DNA of 64,000 nt. Source: Balneola sp. (GTDB taxonomy: Bacteria > Bacteroidota > Rhodothermia > Balneolales > Balneolaceae). The stretch spans positions 190,669 to 254,668 of the forward strand of contig JAEPPZ010000004.1 of assembly GCA_017640785.1 (NCBI GenBank). Direction: 5' to 3'. Below the pieces are notes generated by a model. The model made no database searches and was not told where the DNA came from. It saw only the letters and a list, made by a program, of their open reading frames with translations. Of this stretch, positions 26,400 through 35,933 are shown piece by piece (the first letter of the stretch is position 1; the number at the start of each line of letters is the position of its first letter). Position numbers and translations under genes: made by a program.

Positions 26400-27394
26400 T
26401 GTCAGAAGAGAAAATAGATTCAGTTAAAGCTGCTAACGAGTTTACGGAAACCTTTAGCGCCATTAAAAAGGAAGTCCATAAAATTATAATTGGTCAGGAT
26501 GAGATCATTGATCTTCTTTTGATCTCGCTTTTTTCGCGTGGACATTGTGTTTTGATCGGAGTTCCCGGCTTAGCCAAGACGCTTTTGATCAACACTCTGG
26601 CTGATACGTTGGGGTTATCCTTTAACAGAATACAGTTTACACCTGACCTAATGCCTGGTGATATTACCGGCACAGAGATTATTGAAGAAGAAAGAGAATC
26701 TGGAAAGAAAGCCTTTAAATTTGTTAAAGGGCCAATATTCGCCAACATTGTTTTGGCTGATGAAATTAACAGAACACCGCCTAAAACACAGGCAGCTTTA
26801 TTGGAAGGAATGCAGGAGTATAATGTAACTACAGCAGGACAAACCTACCATTTAGAAACTCCCTTTTTTGTACTTGCTACACAAAACCCTATTGAACAGG
26901 AAGGAACTTATCCTCTTCCGGAAGCTCAGTTAGACCGTTTTATGTTCAATATTTGGGTTGATTATCCTACATTTGACGAAGAAAAGCAGATTGTTAGCCA
27001 AACAACTTCCACAAAAAAGGAAAAGCTTTCTCCAATTTTGGATAAATCTAAAATCGAAGAGTTACAGGATCTAGTAAGAAAGGTTCCTGTACCTGAAACT
27101 GTTCTCGATTATGCTGTTAAATTGGTTGGATGCACCAGGCCGGATTCTGAACAAGCACCTGATTTTGTGAAAAAATACTTGAGCTGGGGAGCAGGTCCCA
27201 GAGCTTCACAATACCTTATACTTGGAGGAAAAGCCCGTGCCCTCTCCGAAGGTAGATTTAATGTGACTATAGAAGACATCGATGCGTTAGCAGTACCCGT
27301 TCTTAGACACAGAATTGTCAATAATTATGCTGCGGAAGCCGAAGGGTTTACTACTGTTAAAATAATTGAAATGATTATTGAGAATTTGAAGTAA
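26399..27394 (+). CDS. MoxR-family AAA ATPase
   Basis: 331 residues. Walker A is GVPGLAKT, Walker B is [19 protein letters not shown], sensor 1 is [25 protein letters not shown], and the lid region follows ([11 protein letters not shown]). These patterns are characteristic of the MoxR group, which acts as a chaperone with VWA proteins. It is followed after 1 bp by a VWA-like membrane protein, so the pair probably works together. The DUF58 gene usually found between such genes is absent here. Confidence 0.92.
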   Translation: MSEEKIDSVKAANEFTETFSAIKKEVHKIIIGQDEIIDLLLISLFSRGHCVLIGVPGLAKTLLINTLADTLGLSFNRIQFTPDLMPGDITGTEIIEEERESGKKAFKFVKGPIFANIVLADEINRTPPKTQAALLEGMQEYNVTTAGQTYHLETPFFVLATQNPIEQEGTYPLPEAQLDRFMFNIWVDYPTFDEEKQIVSQTTSTKKEKLSPILDKSKIEELQDLVRKVPVPETVLDYAVKLVGCTRPDSEQAPDFVKKYLSWGAGPRASQYLILGGKARALSEGRFNVTIEDIDALAVPVLRHRIVNNYAAEAEGFTTVKIIEMIIENLK

Positions 27395-27395
27395 A

Positions 27396-29480
27396 GTGGA
27401 ATTTCAAGGGTTACAGAATTCTATTCCTGTTTTTGTAACTTTAATTGTTGCAACACTAATTTGTGTTCTTTCCTGGTTCTCATATAAGAAGTATTCTTCT
27501 ATTTCATTAGCATGGAAGCTTGTCTTAAGTTCATTAAGAGCAATTTCTTTAATTGTTTTATTGCTTTTGTTTCTAAATCCCTTTTTTAAAACAATTAATG
27601 AAATTATAGTAAACCCGAAAATTGCTGTTTTAATAGACGGATCTGAAAGTACAGCCATTCAAAAAGGAGATTATAATGGTGTAGAGAGTTATCGTAATGT
27701 AATTGCTAATCTTAGAAATGCTCCAAGTTACACTGACTTGGTATTCTTTAATTTTGGAGAAACAATTCAAAGTGTAAATGCAGATGAATTTTCAGTTACT
27801 TATCCACTCACTAACATATTTAACGCTGTTGAAACTATAACCACTTCTGATGAAGATTTTTCTTCGATAATACTTATAAGTGACGGGATTATAACTTCGG
27901 GCAAAAACCCGGTTCTTATTGCAAGAAACTCTTCTACCCCCATCCATACTATAGCGATTGGTGATACAACTAAAGTAAAAGATATTTCTATACAAAATAT
28001 CTCTACTAATGGAACTGGTTTTACCAATACAATACATCAGGTTTTAGTTGATATATCTCAATTCGGATTTGATAACAGATCAGTTGATGTAAATTTAAAA
28101 TCAGATGACCGAGTATTAGATTCTAAATCTCTTTCCTTATCAAAAGATAAAGAGATATATGAACTCCAATTTGAAATGGAGTTAACCGAACCCGGCTTAA
28201 AGCAATTTCAAATAGAAATTAATTCGGGATTAGAAGAGTGGTCATCCGAAAATAATTCGGCTTATTTTTCAGTTGATGTTTTAGATAGTAAAAAGAGAAT
28301 TCTTCATATTGCATCAGGTGTTCACCCGGATATTAAAGCTCTCAGATCTATTCTTATGCTTGATGAAAACATTGAATTGAGTACTTACACTTCTTTAGGT
28401 TCAATTTCCGGAATCAAAAACCTGAATGAATCTGGCGAATATGATCTGATTATTTTTCATGGAAAACCTTCAGAAATTGTATTTTCAGAACTTGGATTAA
28501 AAGAAGAAGAAACCTCTACCCTCTTTATTTTATTACCTGATCGTGAGTCCATTATTTCTTCTGAAACTTTTAATATAATTGGCAATGATTCACCCAACAT
28601 TTTTAATGTTCAAATGGAGGTTTCATCACAAGGTTTGGATCATCCGATCTTAGATTCAGCAGAATCAAATCTGAATACTTTTGCACCTATTCAATCTTCT
28701 ATAAATGCTTACAATGAATACCCCGACGCCTCTTTGTTGTTAACATCCAGATATCAGAATATATCTACAAACTCACCCATACTCTCAACTCTTGAGCAAG
28801 GAAATATCCGTAAAAGCGATCTAAATGCTTCAGGTTGGTATAAACTGTATCTAAGTCCAAACAGCAATGAACGAGCCTTTATTACTCAATTGATTATCAA
28901 CCTTGTAGATTGGACATCATCGAACCCCGACAATCGATTATTGAAGATAAAACCTTTGAAAAAAGCGTTTAACTCAGGTGAATCCTCTATGATAAATGCC
29001 AGTTTGATTAATGAAACCGGAGACATTGAAAGTAATGCTGTAATAGAGTTTACACTAAAGAGTGATAATTACGCTGCTAATTATACAATGGATAACCTTG
29101 GAAATGGCAATTATCAACTTCAGATACCGAATTTAATGGAAGGGAATTATAAGTTCTCGGCCACAGCCAGAAAAGGAAGCAGGGAGATTGATACTGAAAC
29201 CGGCGAATTTTTAGTTTCACAGTCTAGTATTGAGCTTGCTAATACTGTGAGAAATGACGAATTGCTTAATAATATTTCAACCGGTTCAGGGGGTAGTTTT
29301 TTTGATTTTAGATCGGCTAATGAATTTTGGAATACAAGTGAGGTCGTTTCAAACTTAAAGTCCAGAACAGAAATAAAGGAGAATTATATATATCCTGTTA
29401 GATCTGTTTTTTGGTTTATACTAGTTATTATGCTTCTGGGTACAGAATGGTTTATCAGGAAGAAGTTTGCCCTCCCTTAA
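27396..29480 (+). CDS. VWA-like membrane protein, partner of MoxR
   Basis: 694 residues from a GTG start 1 bp after moxR. Two N-terminal helices (about 10-30 and 38-60) precede a large extracytoplasmic part and a C-terminal helix (about 670-690). About residues 73-200 look like a VWA domain with a DxSxS metal site (LIDGSES). A later region (YDLIIFHGKPSEIV) resembles a class I glutamine-amidotransferase-like fold, a combination known in Bat-type proteins. It is the last gene of the tdk-to-VWA operon and ends stop-to-stop with the phosphatase gene. Confidence 0.8.
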   Translation: MEFQGLQNSIPVFVTLIVATLICVLSWFSYKKYSSISLAWKLVLSSLRAISLIVLLLLFLNPFFKTINEIIVNPKIAVLIDGSESTAIQKGDYNGVESYRNVIANLRNAPSYTDLVFFNFGETIQSVNADEFSVTYPLTNIFNAVETITTSDEDFSSIILISDGIITSGKNPVLIARNSSTPIHTIAIGDTTKVKDISIQNISTNGTGFTNTIHQVLVDISQFGFDNRSVDVNLKSDDRVLDSKSLSLSKDKEIYELQFEMELTEPGLKQFQIEINSGLEEWSSENNSAYFSVDVLDSKKRILHIASGVHPDIKALRSILMLDENIELSTYTSLGSISGIKNLNESGEYDLIIFHGKPSEIVFSELGLKEEETSTLFILLPDRESIISSETFNIIGNDSPNIFNVQMEVSSQGLDHPILDSAESNLNTFAPIQSSINAYNEYPDASLLLTSRYQNISTNSPILSTLEQGNIRKSDLNASGWYKLYLSPNSNERAFITQLIINLVDWTSSNPDNRLLKIKPLKKAFNSGESSMINASLINETGDIESNAVIEFTLKSDNYAANYTMDNLGNGNYQLQIPNLMEGNYKFSATARKGSREIDTETGEFLVSQSSIELANTVRNDELLNNISTGSGGSFFDFRSANEFWNTSEVVSNLKSRTEIKENYIYPVRSVFWFILVIMLLGTEWFIRKKFALP

Positions 29481-30014
29481 CTATTTTATAATAGCTGAAG
29501 ATTTAACTTCGACTGTTCCTTTCCCTACTTCTTTAGATTTCACAATAAACACATCATCGTAGGCTGATTCATCCAATTGAGTAAATTTTTCTTCTCCCAG
29601 AACCATATTAACCAGAAACGGGGTAGTATTTGAATGGCCTACAATAAGCACTACTTCTCCCTGATGATCTTTTATTAGTTTTTTAATAAACACTTTTGGA
29701 GCTCTTGGATCGTAACTTTGAATTTCTAGATCAAATTCCTTAGAAGTTGGAAGAGCTGTTGATTCCGTCCGTTTATATTCTGTTGAATAAACTGCATCTA
29801 CTTTTGAATAAGCTTTTTTCAACATTGCTTTTATTCGGTCTGCTCTTGCTTCGCCTTCCTTTGTTAATGGTGGATTCTTTGTGCCATCGTCTGCTTTTTC
29901 AGCATGTCGAACGAAAATAAGTGTAGCTGAATCTGAAGTACCTAAGATATTTTGAGCATTTAAACCGGAAAGAGATAGAGCAGTTAACAGTAAAAAGAAC
30001 AGTAATTTTTTCAT
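29481..30014 (-). CDS. Secreted histidine phosphatase (SixA/phosphoglycerate mutase-like)
   Basis: 177 residues from ATG 30014; an upstream TTG at 30032 would only lengthen the leader. A signal peptide (LLFFLLLTALSLSGLNAQ) is followed by the catalytic RHAEK box (FVRHAEKADDG) and the second His (VGHSNTTPF) of the histidine phosphatase superfamily. The location is probably the periplasm. The substrate is unknown. It lies just below a strong terminator that ends the next upstream transcript. Confidence 0.88.
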   Translation of the reverse strand: MKKLLFFLLLTALSLSGLNAQNILGTSDSATLIFVRHAEKADDGTKNPPLTKEGEARADRIKAMLKKAYSKVDAVYSTEYKRTESTALPTSKEFDLEIQSYDPRAPKVFIKKLIKDHQGEVVLIVGHSNTTPFLVNMVLGEEKFTQLDESAYDDVFIVKSKEVGKGTVEVKSSAIIK

Positions 30015-30040
30015 AGTAGAGACCTTTTTCAATCAGTATA

Positions 30041-30072
30041 AAAAAAGGCTAGTCTATTGACTAGCCTTTTTT
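30041..30072 (-). terminator. Strong intrinsic terminator with 14-bp perfect stem
   Basis: AAAAAAGGCTAGTC (30041-30054) pairs perfectly with GACTAGCCTTTTTT (30059-30072) around a TATT loop. Because the stem base is an A-run and a T-run, the hairpin can act in both directions. It lies 19 bp below the stop of the coiled-coil gene at 30091 and before the leftward phosphatase gene. Confidence 0.9.
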
Positions 30073-30090
30073 GAAATTTATGATAACTTT

Positions 30091-31317
30091 TTACTTAACA
30101 ATTAATGCAACTATCAAACCTATAATTGCAAGAAGACCTATTCCAAATATAATGAGTAAGCTTGTCGGAAAAGGTTCTGAGTTGTCTCCCCAGTTGTCAA
30201 CCTTACTATCTATAGTAGCTATTTGTGATGCTGTTAATACATCTGATTCTACTAAGTAGTTGTTCCACTCATCCATAACTTTGGTGGTCCAGAACTCACT
30301 AAATGTCTTAAAATCTTCGTAAGTGCTGCTGCTGATTATCTCTTCATCACTTTTTTTGGAAGCTTTAGATACGAAACTATCAAGTGCCTTAAAAAAGCTG
30401 GAGTTATTGTCAAAAGCCCCTAACTCAACATTTTTTTGCTCCAGATATCCATCCAAAGAATTCCACATTGATAAAGAAGCACTAGATTTCCAATCTTTAA
30501 GATCACTTTCTATACTCTTTTTCCACTTTGCTTTATCATTACCACCATAAATTTCTACTAGGTTATCACCTATACTATTCCAAACATCATTTACTTTTGT
30601 TTGCAGAGCATAGATTCTCAAATAATCTTCAGTAGAAAAGGTATTTGAACCTGCTTTCAGAGTTTCGATATTTTCTCCAAGAATAGAATCAATAATAACC
30701 AATGGATTATCACCTGATTTTATAGTTCCTGATCCATCTTTCTTTGAAAGTTCTTCAATAGTTCCCGGAGCTAATTGATTGTAAGTAACAAACAATGAGT
30801 CAACCATATCAAAGATAAATTCATCTCTTTCCTCTACACTTTTACGGTATCTGGTAACAAGTTGAGATAGCTTTCTTTCGCTTTCCTGAGATTCTGTGAT
30901 CGCATTTCTCAATGAATCACTTCTGGAATTTAAATTTGAAAGCTCTGATCTAAATCTTATAACTTCTTCAGTGAGTTCAGATAATCTTTCAGCCTGATTT
31001 TCAATGATAAGTAATTTGTGTTCTGATGATCTCGCTTCACTTTTCAAATTTGCGACTTTAGAATCAAAAGATTCAGGATAAAGTGCGTAATCCAGCATTT
31101 TGCTGTGTTCTGAAAAATTCGATTTAAAATCATCTATAACCGTTATAAGGCTATCAATTTCATTGACTTTTTGAGCCATTTCGATGTTAGTCAATAACTC
31201 TGCATGTCTATTTTCAAAATCTTTCTTGATCTGATAATCAGATTGTTGGGCAAATAACGCTGTACTATTTACTGCAAAGAGCAATAATAAGGTCAATAAA
31301 TTTAGTGAACGTTTCAT
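30091..31317 (-). CDS. Envelope coiled-coil protein with C-terminal anchor
   Basis: 408 residues. Signal peptide (LNLLTLLLLFAVNSTALFAQ), a long coiled coil of about residues 30-165 with heptad-like leucines and glutamates (ENQAERLSELTEEVIRFRSE), a soluble helical part, and a C-terminal membrane helix of about 386-407. It appears to be held in the inner membrane and to reach into the periplasm. I do not recognise the family. It overlaps the lipoprotein gene upstream by 4 bp, so the two probably form a complex. Confidence 0.7.
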   Translation of the reverse strand: MKRSLNLLTLLLLFAVNSTALFAQQSDYQIKKDFENRHAELLTNIEMAQKVNEIDSLITVIDDFKSNFSEHSKMLDYALYPESFDSKVANLKSEARSSEHKLLIIENQAERLSELTEEVIRFRSELSNLNSRSDSLRNAITESQESERKLSQLVTRYRKSVEERDEFIFDMVDSLFVTYNQLAPGTIEELSKKDGSGTIKSGDNPLVIIDSILGENIETLKAGSNTFSTEDYLRIYALQTKVNDVWNSIGDNLVEIYGGNDKAKWKKSIESDLKDWKSSASLSMWNSLDGYLEQKNVELGAFDNNSSFFKALDSFVSKASKKSDEEIISSSTYEDFKTFSEFWTTKVMDEWNNYLVESDVLTASQIATIDSKVDNWGDNSEPFPTSLLIIFGIGLLAIIGLIVALIVK

Positions 31318-31787
31318 GATTTGCTCTCCTCTTTTTTAATTCCTTTTTCGTTGAGTGTAAATGTTTCTGAAGTTGCTGTATCAATAAGCTGAACAAATGG
31401 GGATCGTAGATTAAATGCCGGAGATACAAGTCCCTGTTCTGTGACATTGATCTTCTCTTTAAGCTTTAATCCGCTGTTGATAGGCTCCATCACATACACA
31501 TTGTTAAAACCATCAGCTGTGATAAAATAAAACCCGTTTTGGTTACGAATAAGTCTGACCTCATCAACTAAAACAGATGAACTGTCTTTCATTTCTTCGT
31601 ATTGGAAAGGCAAAATGTTAAAAGCGATGCCATATCTGGAATCTGTTACATCTCCATTATCTGTAGGAGTGAGTACACTTTCAACTTGCTGTGCGTAGTT
31701 TACATTTTTTACTTCGAATGTTTTACAGGCAGATGCAAACAATAAAACTGCCATAAAAACAAAAAGGGAAATTCTTGGATACTTCAT
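31314..31787 (-). CDS. Lipoprotein, unknown family
   Basis: 157 residues from ATG 31787, which has AAGGAG 8 bp upstream; an in-frame TTG at 31793 lies inside that spacing and is unlikely. The lipobox LLFASAC puts the lipidated Cys near residue 21. The mature part is strand-rich (FYFITADGFNNVYVMEPI) with no catalytic motif. Its end overlaps the coiled-coil gene by 4 bp, and the pair is closed by the 30041 terminator. Confidence 0.7.
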   Translation of the reverse strand: MKYPRISLFVFMAVLLFASACKTFEVKNVNYAQQVESVLTPTDNGDVTDSRYGIAFNILPFQYEEMKDSSSVLVDEVRLIRNQNGFYFITADGFNNVYVMEPINSGLKLKEKINVTEQGLVSPAFNLRSPFVQLIDTATSETFTLNEKGIKKEESKS

Positions 31788-31858
31788 TGCCAACTCCTTG
31801 TATTATAATTGATGGTTATTCAATCATTTGTATAAGAGTTGTGCAATTAAGTTCCCGA

Positions 31859-32398
31859 CTACATAATTAAAACGCTCTCTATAATTTCGTGATCTAGTTT
31901 CTCTCTCCCCTTCAAAAAGCCTAATTCAATGATAAAAGAATATCCAATTACTACGCCTCCTAATCTTTTAACCAGTTTTGAAGCTGCAAAAGCTGTTCCT
32001 CCTGTAGCTATCAGGTCATCATGAATAATAACTCGGTCTCCTTCTTTAATGGCATCCTTGTGAATTTCTAGTGAATCCGTACCATACTCTAAATCATAAG
32101 ATTCGCTTATCGTCTCAGAGGGAAGTTTACCTGGCTTTCTTACTGGAACAAAAGAAGCATTTAGAACTTCCGACATGTTGGTTCCGAACAAAAAGCCTCT
32201 TGACTCAAGACCTACTACTATATCACAATCTGAATTGTGATAAGGATCGCATAAAGCTTGTGTTGTAAGCTGCAAAGCCTTCTTGTCGCTTAACAGTGTG
32301 GTTATGTCTTTAAATTGAATTCCTGGTTTAGGAAAATCAGGTATAGTCCTGATTACTGATTCCAGATATTTTTTGATGTTTTCTTCTTCTGAGAGCAT
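31859..32398 (-). CDS. apt: Adenine phosphoribosyltransferase
   Basis: 179 residues. The PRPP-binding loop VIIHDDLIATGGTA, the VGLESRGFLFG element and the N-terminal IRTIPDFPKPGIQFKDIT block are all typical of Apt. It converts adenine and PRPP to AMP. The length equals the family norm (about 175). It is divergent from tadA, with 44 bp for promoters between them. Confidence 0.95.
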   Translation of the reverse strand: MLSEEENIKKYLESVIRTIPDFPKPGIQFKDITTLLSDKKALQLTTQALCDPYHNSDCDIVVGLESRGFLFGTNMSEVLNASFVPVRKPGKLPSETISESYDLEYGTDSLEIHKDAIKEGDRVIIHDDLIATGGTAFAASKLVKRLGGVVIGYSFIIELGFLKGREKLDHEIIESVLIM

Positions 32399-32442
32399 TA
32401 TTTTGATTTAATTAGAAATAGAAACTAATACTTTTTCCGCAT

Positions 32443-32919
32443 TTGAAGAAAGAAAAAAATCCGGCACTCTGGAATACTCATCAACAACACATGACGAAGG
32501 CTTTAATGCTTGCAGAACAAGCTTTTGAAGAAGGGGAAATCCCTGTGGGCGCTATTGTGGTTAAAGATAATATGATCATTGGCAAAGGATATAATCAGGT
32601 TGAAAAACTAAGTGATCCTACTGCCCACGCTGAAATGATTGCAATCTCTGCTGCCTGCGAGACTTTGGGAAATAAATATCTAAAAGGATGCACTTTATAC
32701 GTGACATTAGAGCCTTGCCCGATGTGTGCAGGGGCTTTGGTTTGGTCTAAAATTGATACCATTGTCTACGGAGCTTCAGATTCAGCTTCAGGAGGTTCCG
32801 GCTCTCTTTTTAACATCACAGCAAATAATAACCTTAATCATCAGATAGAAGTTATTCAGGGTATTCTTGAAATGGATTCGGAGTATTTACTAAAATCGTT
32901 TTTTGGAGCTAAACGTTGA
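32443..32919 (+). CDS. tadA: tRNA adenosine(34) deaminase TadA
   Basis: 158 residues from a TTG at 32443; ATG 32491 is an alternative that would still keep the core. The zinc deaminase motif is complete: HAEM (His and catalytic Glu) and PCPMCAGAL (two Cys). GEIPVGAIVV and the C-terminal FGAKR-type end also match. It makes inosine at the wobble position of tRNA-Arg(ACG). It ends stop-to-stop against the 822-residue fusion gene. Confidence 0.93.
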   Translation: MKKEKNPALWNTHQQHMTKALMLAEQAFEEGEIPVGAIVVKDNMIIGKGYNQVEKLSDPTAHAEMIAISAACETLGNKYLKGCTLYVTLEPCPMCAGALVWSKIDTIVYGASDSASGGSGSLFNITANNNLNHQIEVIQGILEMDSEYLLKSFFGAKR

Positions 32920-35388
32920 TCAAGAACTGAATATCACCGAAATCATGTGCTTGAATGAAGGAATTGAAACATCACTTTTGTGATTCTGTGCTCCAATTTC
33001 AAAAGCAATTCTCCACTGCCTCATTAGGGTTCTCACGGCAAATATAAAACTATGCTTAGGATCATAAATATTTGTGGATTCAGAAGTTACCCCATTTAAC
33101 TCGATTACCTTGATACCCTTCCCGTTCGTTAACTTTTCTTCGGAATCTGTGATCAAGTCGTATCTGCCAAAATAAAAACCTCCTTTAAAGTTTTTACTAA
33201 TCTCATCGATCTTTTTGATCAAGTTATCTGAGATCAACTCGGAACCATCAAGAAAAAGTGAACCTCTGGAGTGTGTGCCAAGCTCGGTAAGAATAACTTT
33301 TTCACCTTGTTTTGGGATAGAATAAAGATCATCGAGGTGTTTATTGAAATGAGTTTGAGCCATAAAAACGGCTCTTGAATCTCTTAGTATTAACTGTTCT
33401 AAAGTTTGTCTACCGTCTCCCGTTACGGATAGTTTATGTTTTTTAGTTATAGAGAAAATATTCCCATGTTTATTACCGGGATATCGGTAATAAAACACAC
33501 CAAATTCCTTGCCCTCAATAAATTCCTGAAGGATATGAGATTCTGAAAGATTAGAGAGGTTGAATTTGAGCTCATCCATATCTTTTATTATTTGCACTCC
33601 TTTTCCCCTTTCTCCTTTGTCGGGTTTTAAAACTATTGGAAATTCCAGAGAGTTCGTTTCCATAAAACTTAAAGCTGAATCAATTAACTCTGTTGAAGTG
33701 TTTTCAGAATCCAAATATTTAAACCTTGCTACTGAGTCATTAGATTCAATTTTTTTCAGAATCTCATTTTTAGATTCACCTTTAAATCCACCTTCTTCCA
33801 TTCCGGGATTGGCTGCTGTTACAACAGTGATCTTTCTAAACCTTATCCAAAGTACTAAAGAGTACAAAACGATGGGAGTATATAAAACATATATGGACCA
33901 AAATTCCCATCGTATCAAACGATTTATCTTGCCATAAAGTAATCTCCTTCCTTTAAAAGTGAACAGAGGAATTATGACCTTTAATACAAACAGGACAAAG
34001 AGAATTGTCCCCATTAAAACCCATAGAGCATAATCCTGATAAACAGAGAAATATAAAATCAGTTCATTCCCTAAAACCATTGCAAGACTTACAATTGCAG
34101 GAGTCCATAACAGAGAAGCAATTCCGAAATAGAAGATAAACATCCAAAAACTTGCGCCAATAATTCCTGCAGAAAAATAGGTTGGGAATCGGGTGCCCGG
34201 AATAAATCTACTGATTAGAATTATAATAGGTCCTTTTGCCTGAAACCATTGATTAGATCTTTGGATATCTTTTTCGGTTATGAACCATTTAAAGGGGAAC
34301 TTATTAATAGCGTTTTTACCAAGCCATTTTCCTGAAAGGTAGACCAGAATATCTCCAACAAAAATTCCGATATAGCAAGCTGCTACAGCCGGAAAAAAAC
34401 TCATCAACCCTCTTGATACCATTAAGCCTGCTCCAATACAAGCTAAGTCCTCTGAAATAAAAGTGCTGAAAATAATCAACAACATTAAACCGGTAAGAAT
34501 CCAACCTTCAGCACTAATAATTTTTGAATAAGAAAAAGGAATTAAAGCCTTGATTTTTCTGGAAACCGAAACGTCTTGATCAGCTATAGTTGGGTTATTG
34601 ATAAAACTTTGAATCAATTCAGTAGATGAATTTCTTCCTGAAGCAGCGTTTAACAAATCACTTGTGACGATTAATCTGTTGAGCTCAGATGATATTCTAT
34701 TTACAGATTCAACATTTTGCTTGGGATTGATTATGATCGTTGGAGTCTGGATCCGGTTGTACAAAGAAGGTACCTGTCTAAGATCTGTGTTAAGTCGAGT
34801 TCGTGAGTAGAGATCATTCAACCAGGTGAATTCAAAAAAACCAAAGTCAGGTAATAAATTTCGTACAGACCATGAAATTGCGTTATTGATTTGATAAACT
34901 CCACGATTTAGATGATAACCTCCTAAAAGTTCAAACTCTAAAACGCCTTCCGGTTCAAAAAGTGTAAGAGACTGTACTTTTGATCCGGAAGAATTCAGGA
35001 AATGAGAAGCGACAACGGTACCAAAACCGTTGGCAATAATATGAAGTGAATCTGACTCATAGGTTCCGATTATTGATAGAATACGTTCAGCATATGACTG
35101 AGCAGATGGAGTGTTCATATCCTTAGCTAGTGATAAATAGTCAACTTTCAGAATCGTATTAGCTGTGGTTAATCCTGAAATTAATGAGCTAAATTCATCA
35201 CTTTCTTGCTCTAAATCAGCAAAAATCAAGATTGTTTCAGAATTTGGCACCTCACTTATATATTCTAGAGCTTTTGATCTTTGAGGCTTTGAAAATTGCT
35301 CAAATAAAAGAGAAGAAAAAAGAAGGGTAAGGTAAACTAGGAACCAAAGCCTCCACCCTCTTAGAAACGAATTTTGGAGGCTTCTCAT
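32920..35388 (-). CDS. Fusion: degenerate alpha/beta-hydrolase + DedA/VTT membrane domain + ATP-grasp ligase
   Basis: 822 residues. An N-terminal anchor (about 12-30) leads into an alpha/beta-hydrolase-like domain (about 50-270), whose nucleophile elbow reads ANGFG, so the catalytic Ser is lost. A multi-helix block (about 285-500) carries DedA/VTT marks: Glu in FISEDLACIGAG, GDILVYLSGKWLG, and SRFIPGTRFPTYFSAG. DedA proteins move lipids or lipid carriers. The C-terminus (about 530-815) is ATP-grasp: VLKPDKGERGKGVQI, FGRYDL, and the metal ligands in VIELNGVTSES. It is last in a leftward run with two acyltransferases and a DinB-fold gene. Joint action on an aminolipid is inferred. Confidence 0.85.
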   Translation of the reverse strand: MRSLQNSFLRGWRLWFLVYLTLLFSSLLFEQFSKPQRSKALEYISEVPNSETILIFADLEQESDEFSSLISGLTTANTILKVDYLSLAKDMNTPSAQSYAERILSIIGTYESDSLHIIANGFGTVVASHFLNSSGSKVQSLTLFEPEGVLEFELLGGYHLNRGVYQINNAISWSVRNLLPDFGFFEFTWLNDLYSRTRLNTDLRQVPSLYNRIQTPTIIINPKQNVESVNRISSELNRLIVTSDLLNAASGRNSSTELIQSFINNPTIADQDVSVSRKIKALIPFSYSKIISAEGWILTGLMLLIIFSTFISEDLACIGAGLMVSRGLMSFFPAVAACYIGIFVGDILVYLSGKWLGKNAINKFPFKWFITEKDIQRSNQWFQAKGPIIILISRFIPGTRFPTYFSAGIIGASFWMFIFYFGIASLLWTPAIVSLAMVLGNELILYFSVYQDYALWVLMGTILFVLFVLKVIIPLFTFKGRRLLYGKINRLIRWEFWSIYVLYTPIVLYSLVLWIRFRKITVVTAANPGMEEGGFKGESKNEILKKIESNDSVARFKYLDSENTSTELIDSALSFMETNSLEFPIVLKPDKGERGKGVQIIKDMDELKFNLSNLSESHILQEFIEGKEFGVFYYRYPGNKHGNIFSITKKHKLSVTGDGRQTLEQLILRDSRAVFMAQTHFNKHLDDLYSIPKQGEKVILTELGTHSRGSLFLDGSELISDNLIKKIDEISKNFKGGFYFGRYDLITDSEEKLTNGKGIKVIELNGVTSESTNIYDPKHSFIFAVRTLMRQWRIAFEIGAQNHKSDVSIPSFKHMISVIFSS

Positions 35389-35393
35389 AAAAT

Positions 35394-35933
35394 TTATGAA
35401 GCTTTTGCTGTCTCTTGTTCAGATTCATATTTTAATGTAGAGGGAGCTACTCCAAAATCTTCAGGAACTGTGACATCCATGGTTCTAAGAATTAAACCTA
35501 TCAGAGCATAATGGTGCACAGTATGGCTAATTAAAAACTGAAGTTCTCTTCTAATACTTGAAACACTCCAAGGTGAATCCCCATCTCCGATTCCCTCATT
35601 ACTTTTAACCTCTATTTTTTTATTGATCAGTTCCGGGTTTAGCTCAAAAGTTTGAATAGAGTCAATTATGTTCCTTAAAGCATTAATTACCGCCTTCCTG
35701 TTTGTCTCCAGCTTTAGATCTCTTTCTCTGAGATCATAGTTTATTTTTTCAGTATACCCATCAATTAAGCTGATATAATGCTCTACTATATGCCTGAAAT
35801 GCCTACCTATCCCACTTTTGAAATATTTGCCGTTATTGTAAGAATATTCATTATCTGTGATGGATGATAAAAGTGAAATGCCTTGTTCAAGGAAATAAAT
35901 ATTTGATTTAACAACGGCTATTTTATTTTGCAT
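35394..35933 (-). CDS. DinB-fold protein, putative metal-dependent
   Basis: 179 residues from ATG 35933, which overlaps the end of the plsC-like gene; a start at 35948 would extend this overlap. Four-helix DinB pattern with candidate metal ligands in GRHFRHIVEHY (about residues 45-55) and SHTVHHYALIG (about 136-146). DinB-like enzymes include thiol-dependent transferases and hydrolases. Its place between an acyltransferase and the DedA/ATP-grasp fusion, 5 bp before the latter, suggests a role in the same lipid pathway. Confidence 0.75.
   Translation of the reverse strand: MQNKIAVVKSNIYFLEQGISLLSSITDNEYSYNNGKYFKSGIGRHFRHIVEHYISLIDGYTEKINYDLRERDLKLETNRKAVINALRNIIDSIQTFELNPELINKKIEVKSNEGIGDGDSPWSVSSIRRELQFLISHTVHHYALIGLILRTMDVTVPEDFGVAPSTLKYESEQETAKAS

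Noticed and set aside
27792..28037. Leftward frames inside the VWA gene
   Set aside because: Shadow frames on the complement of a conserved, tightly spaced operon gene.
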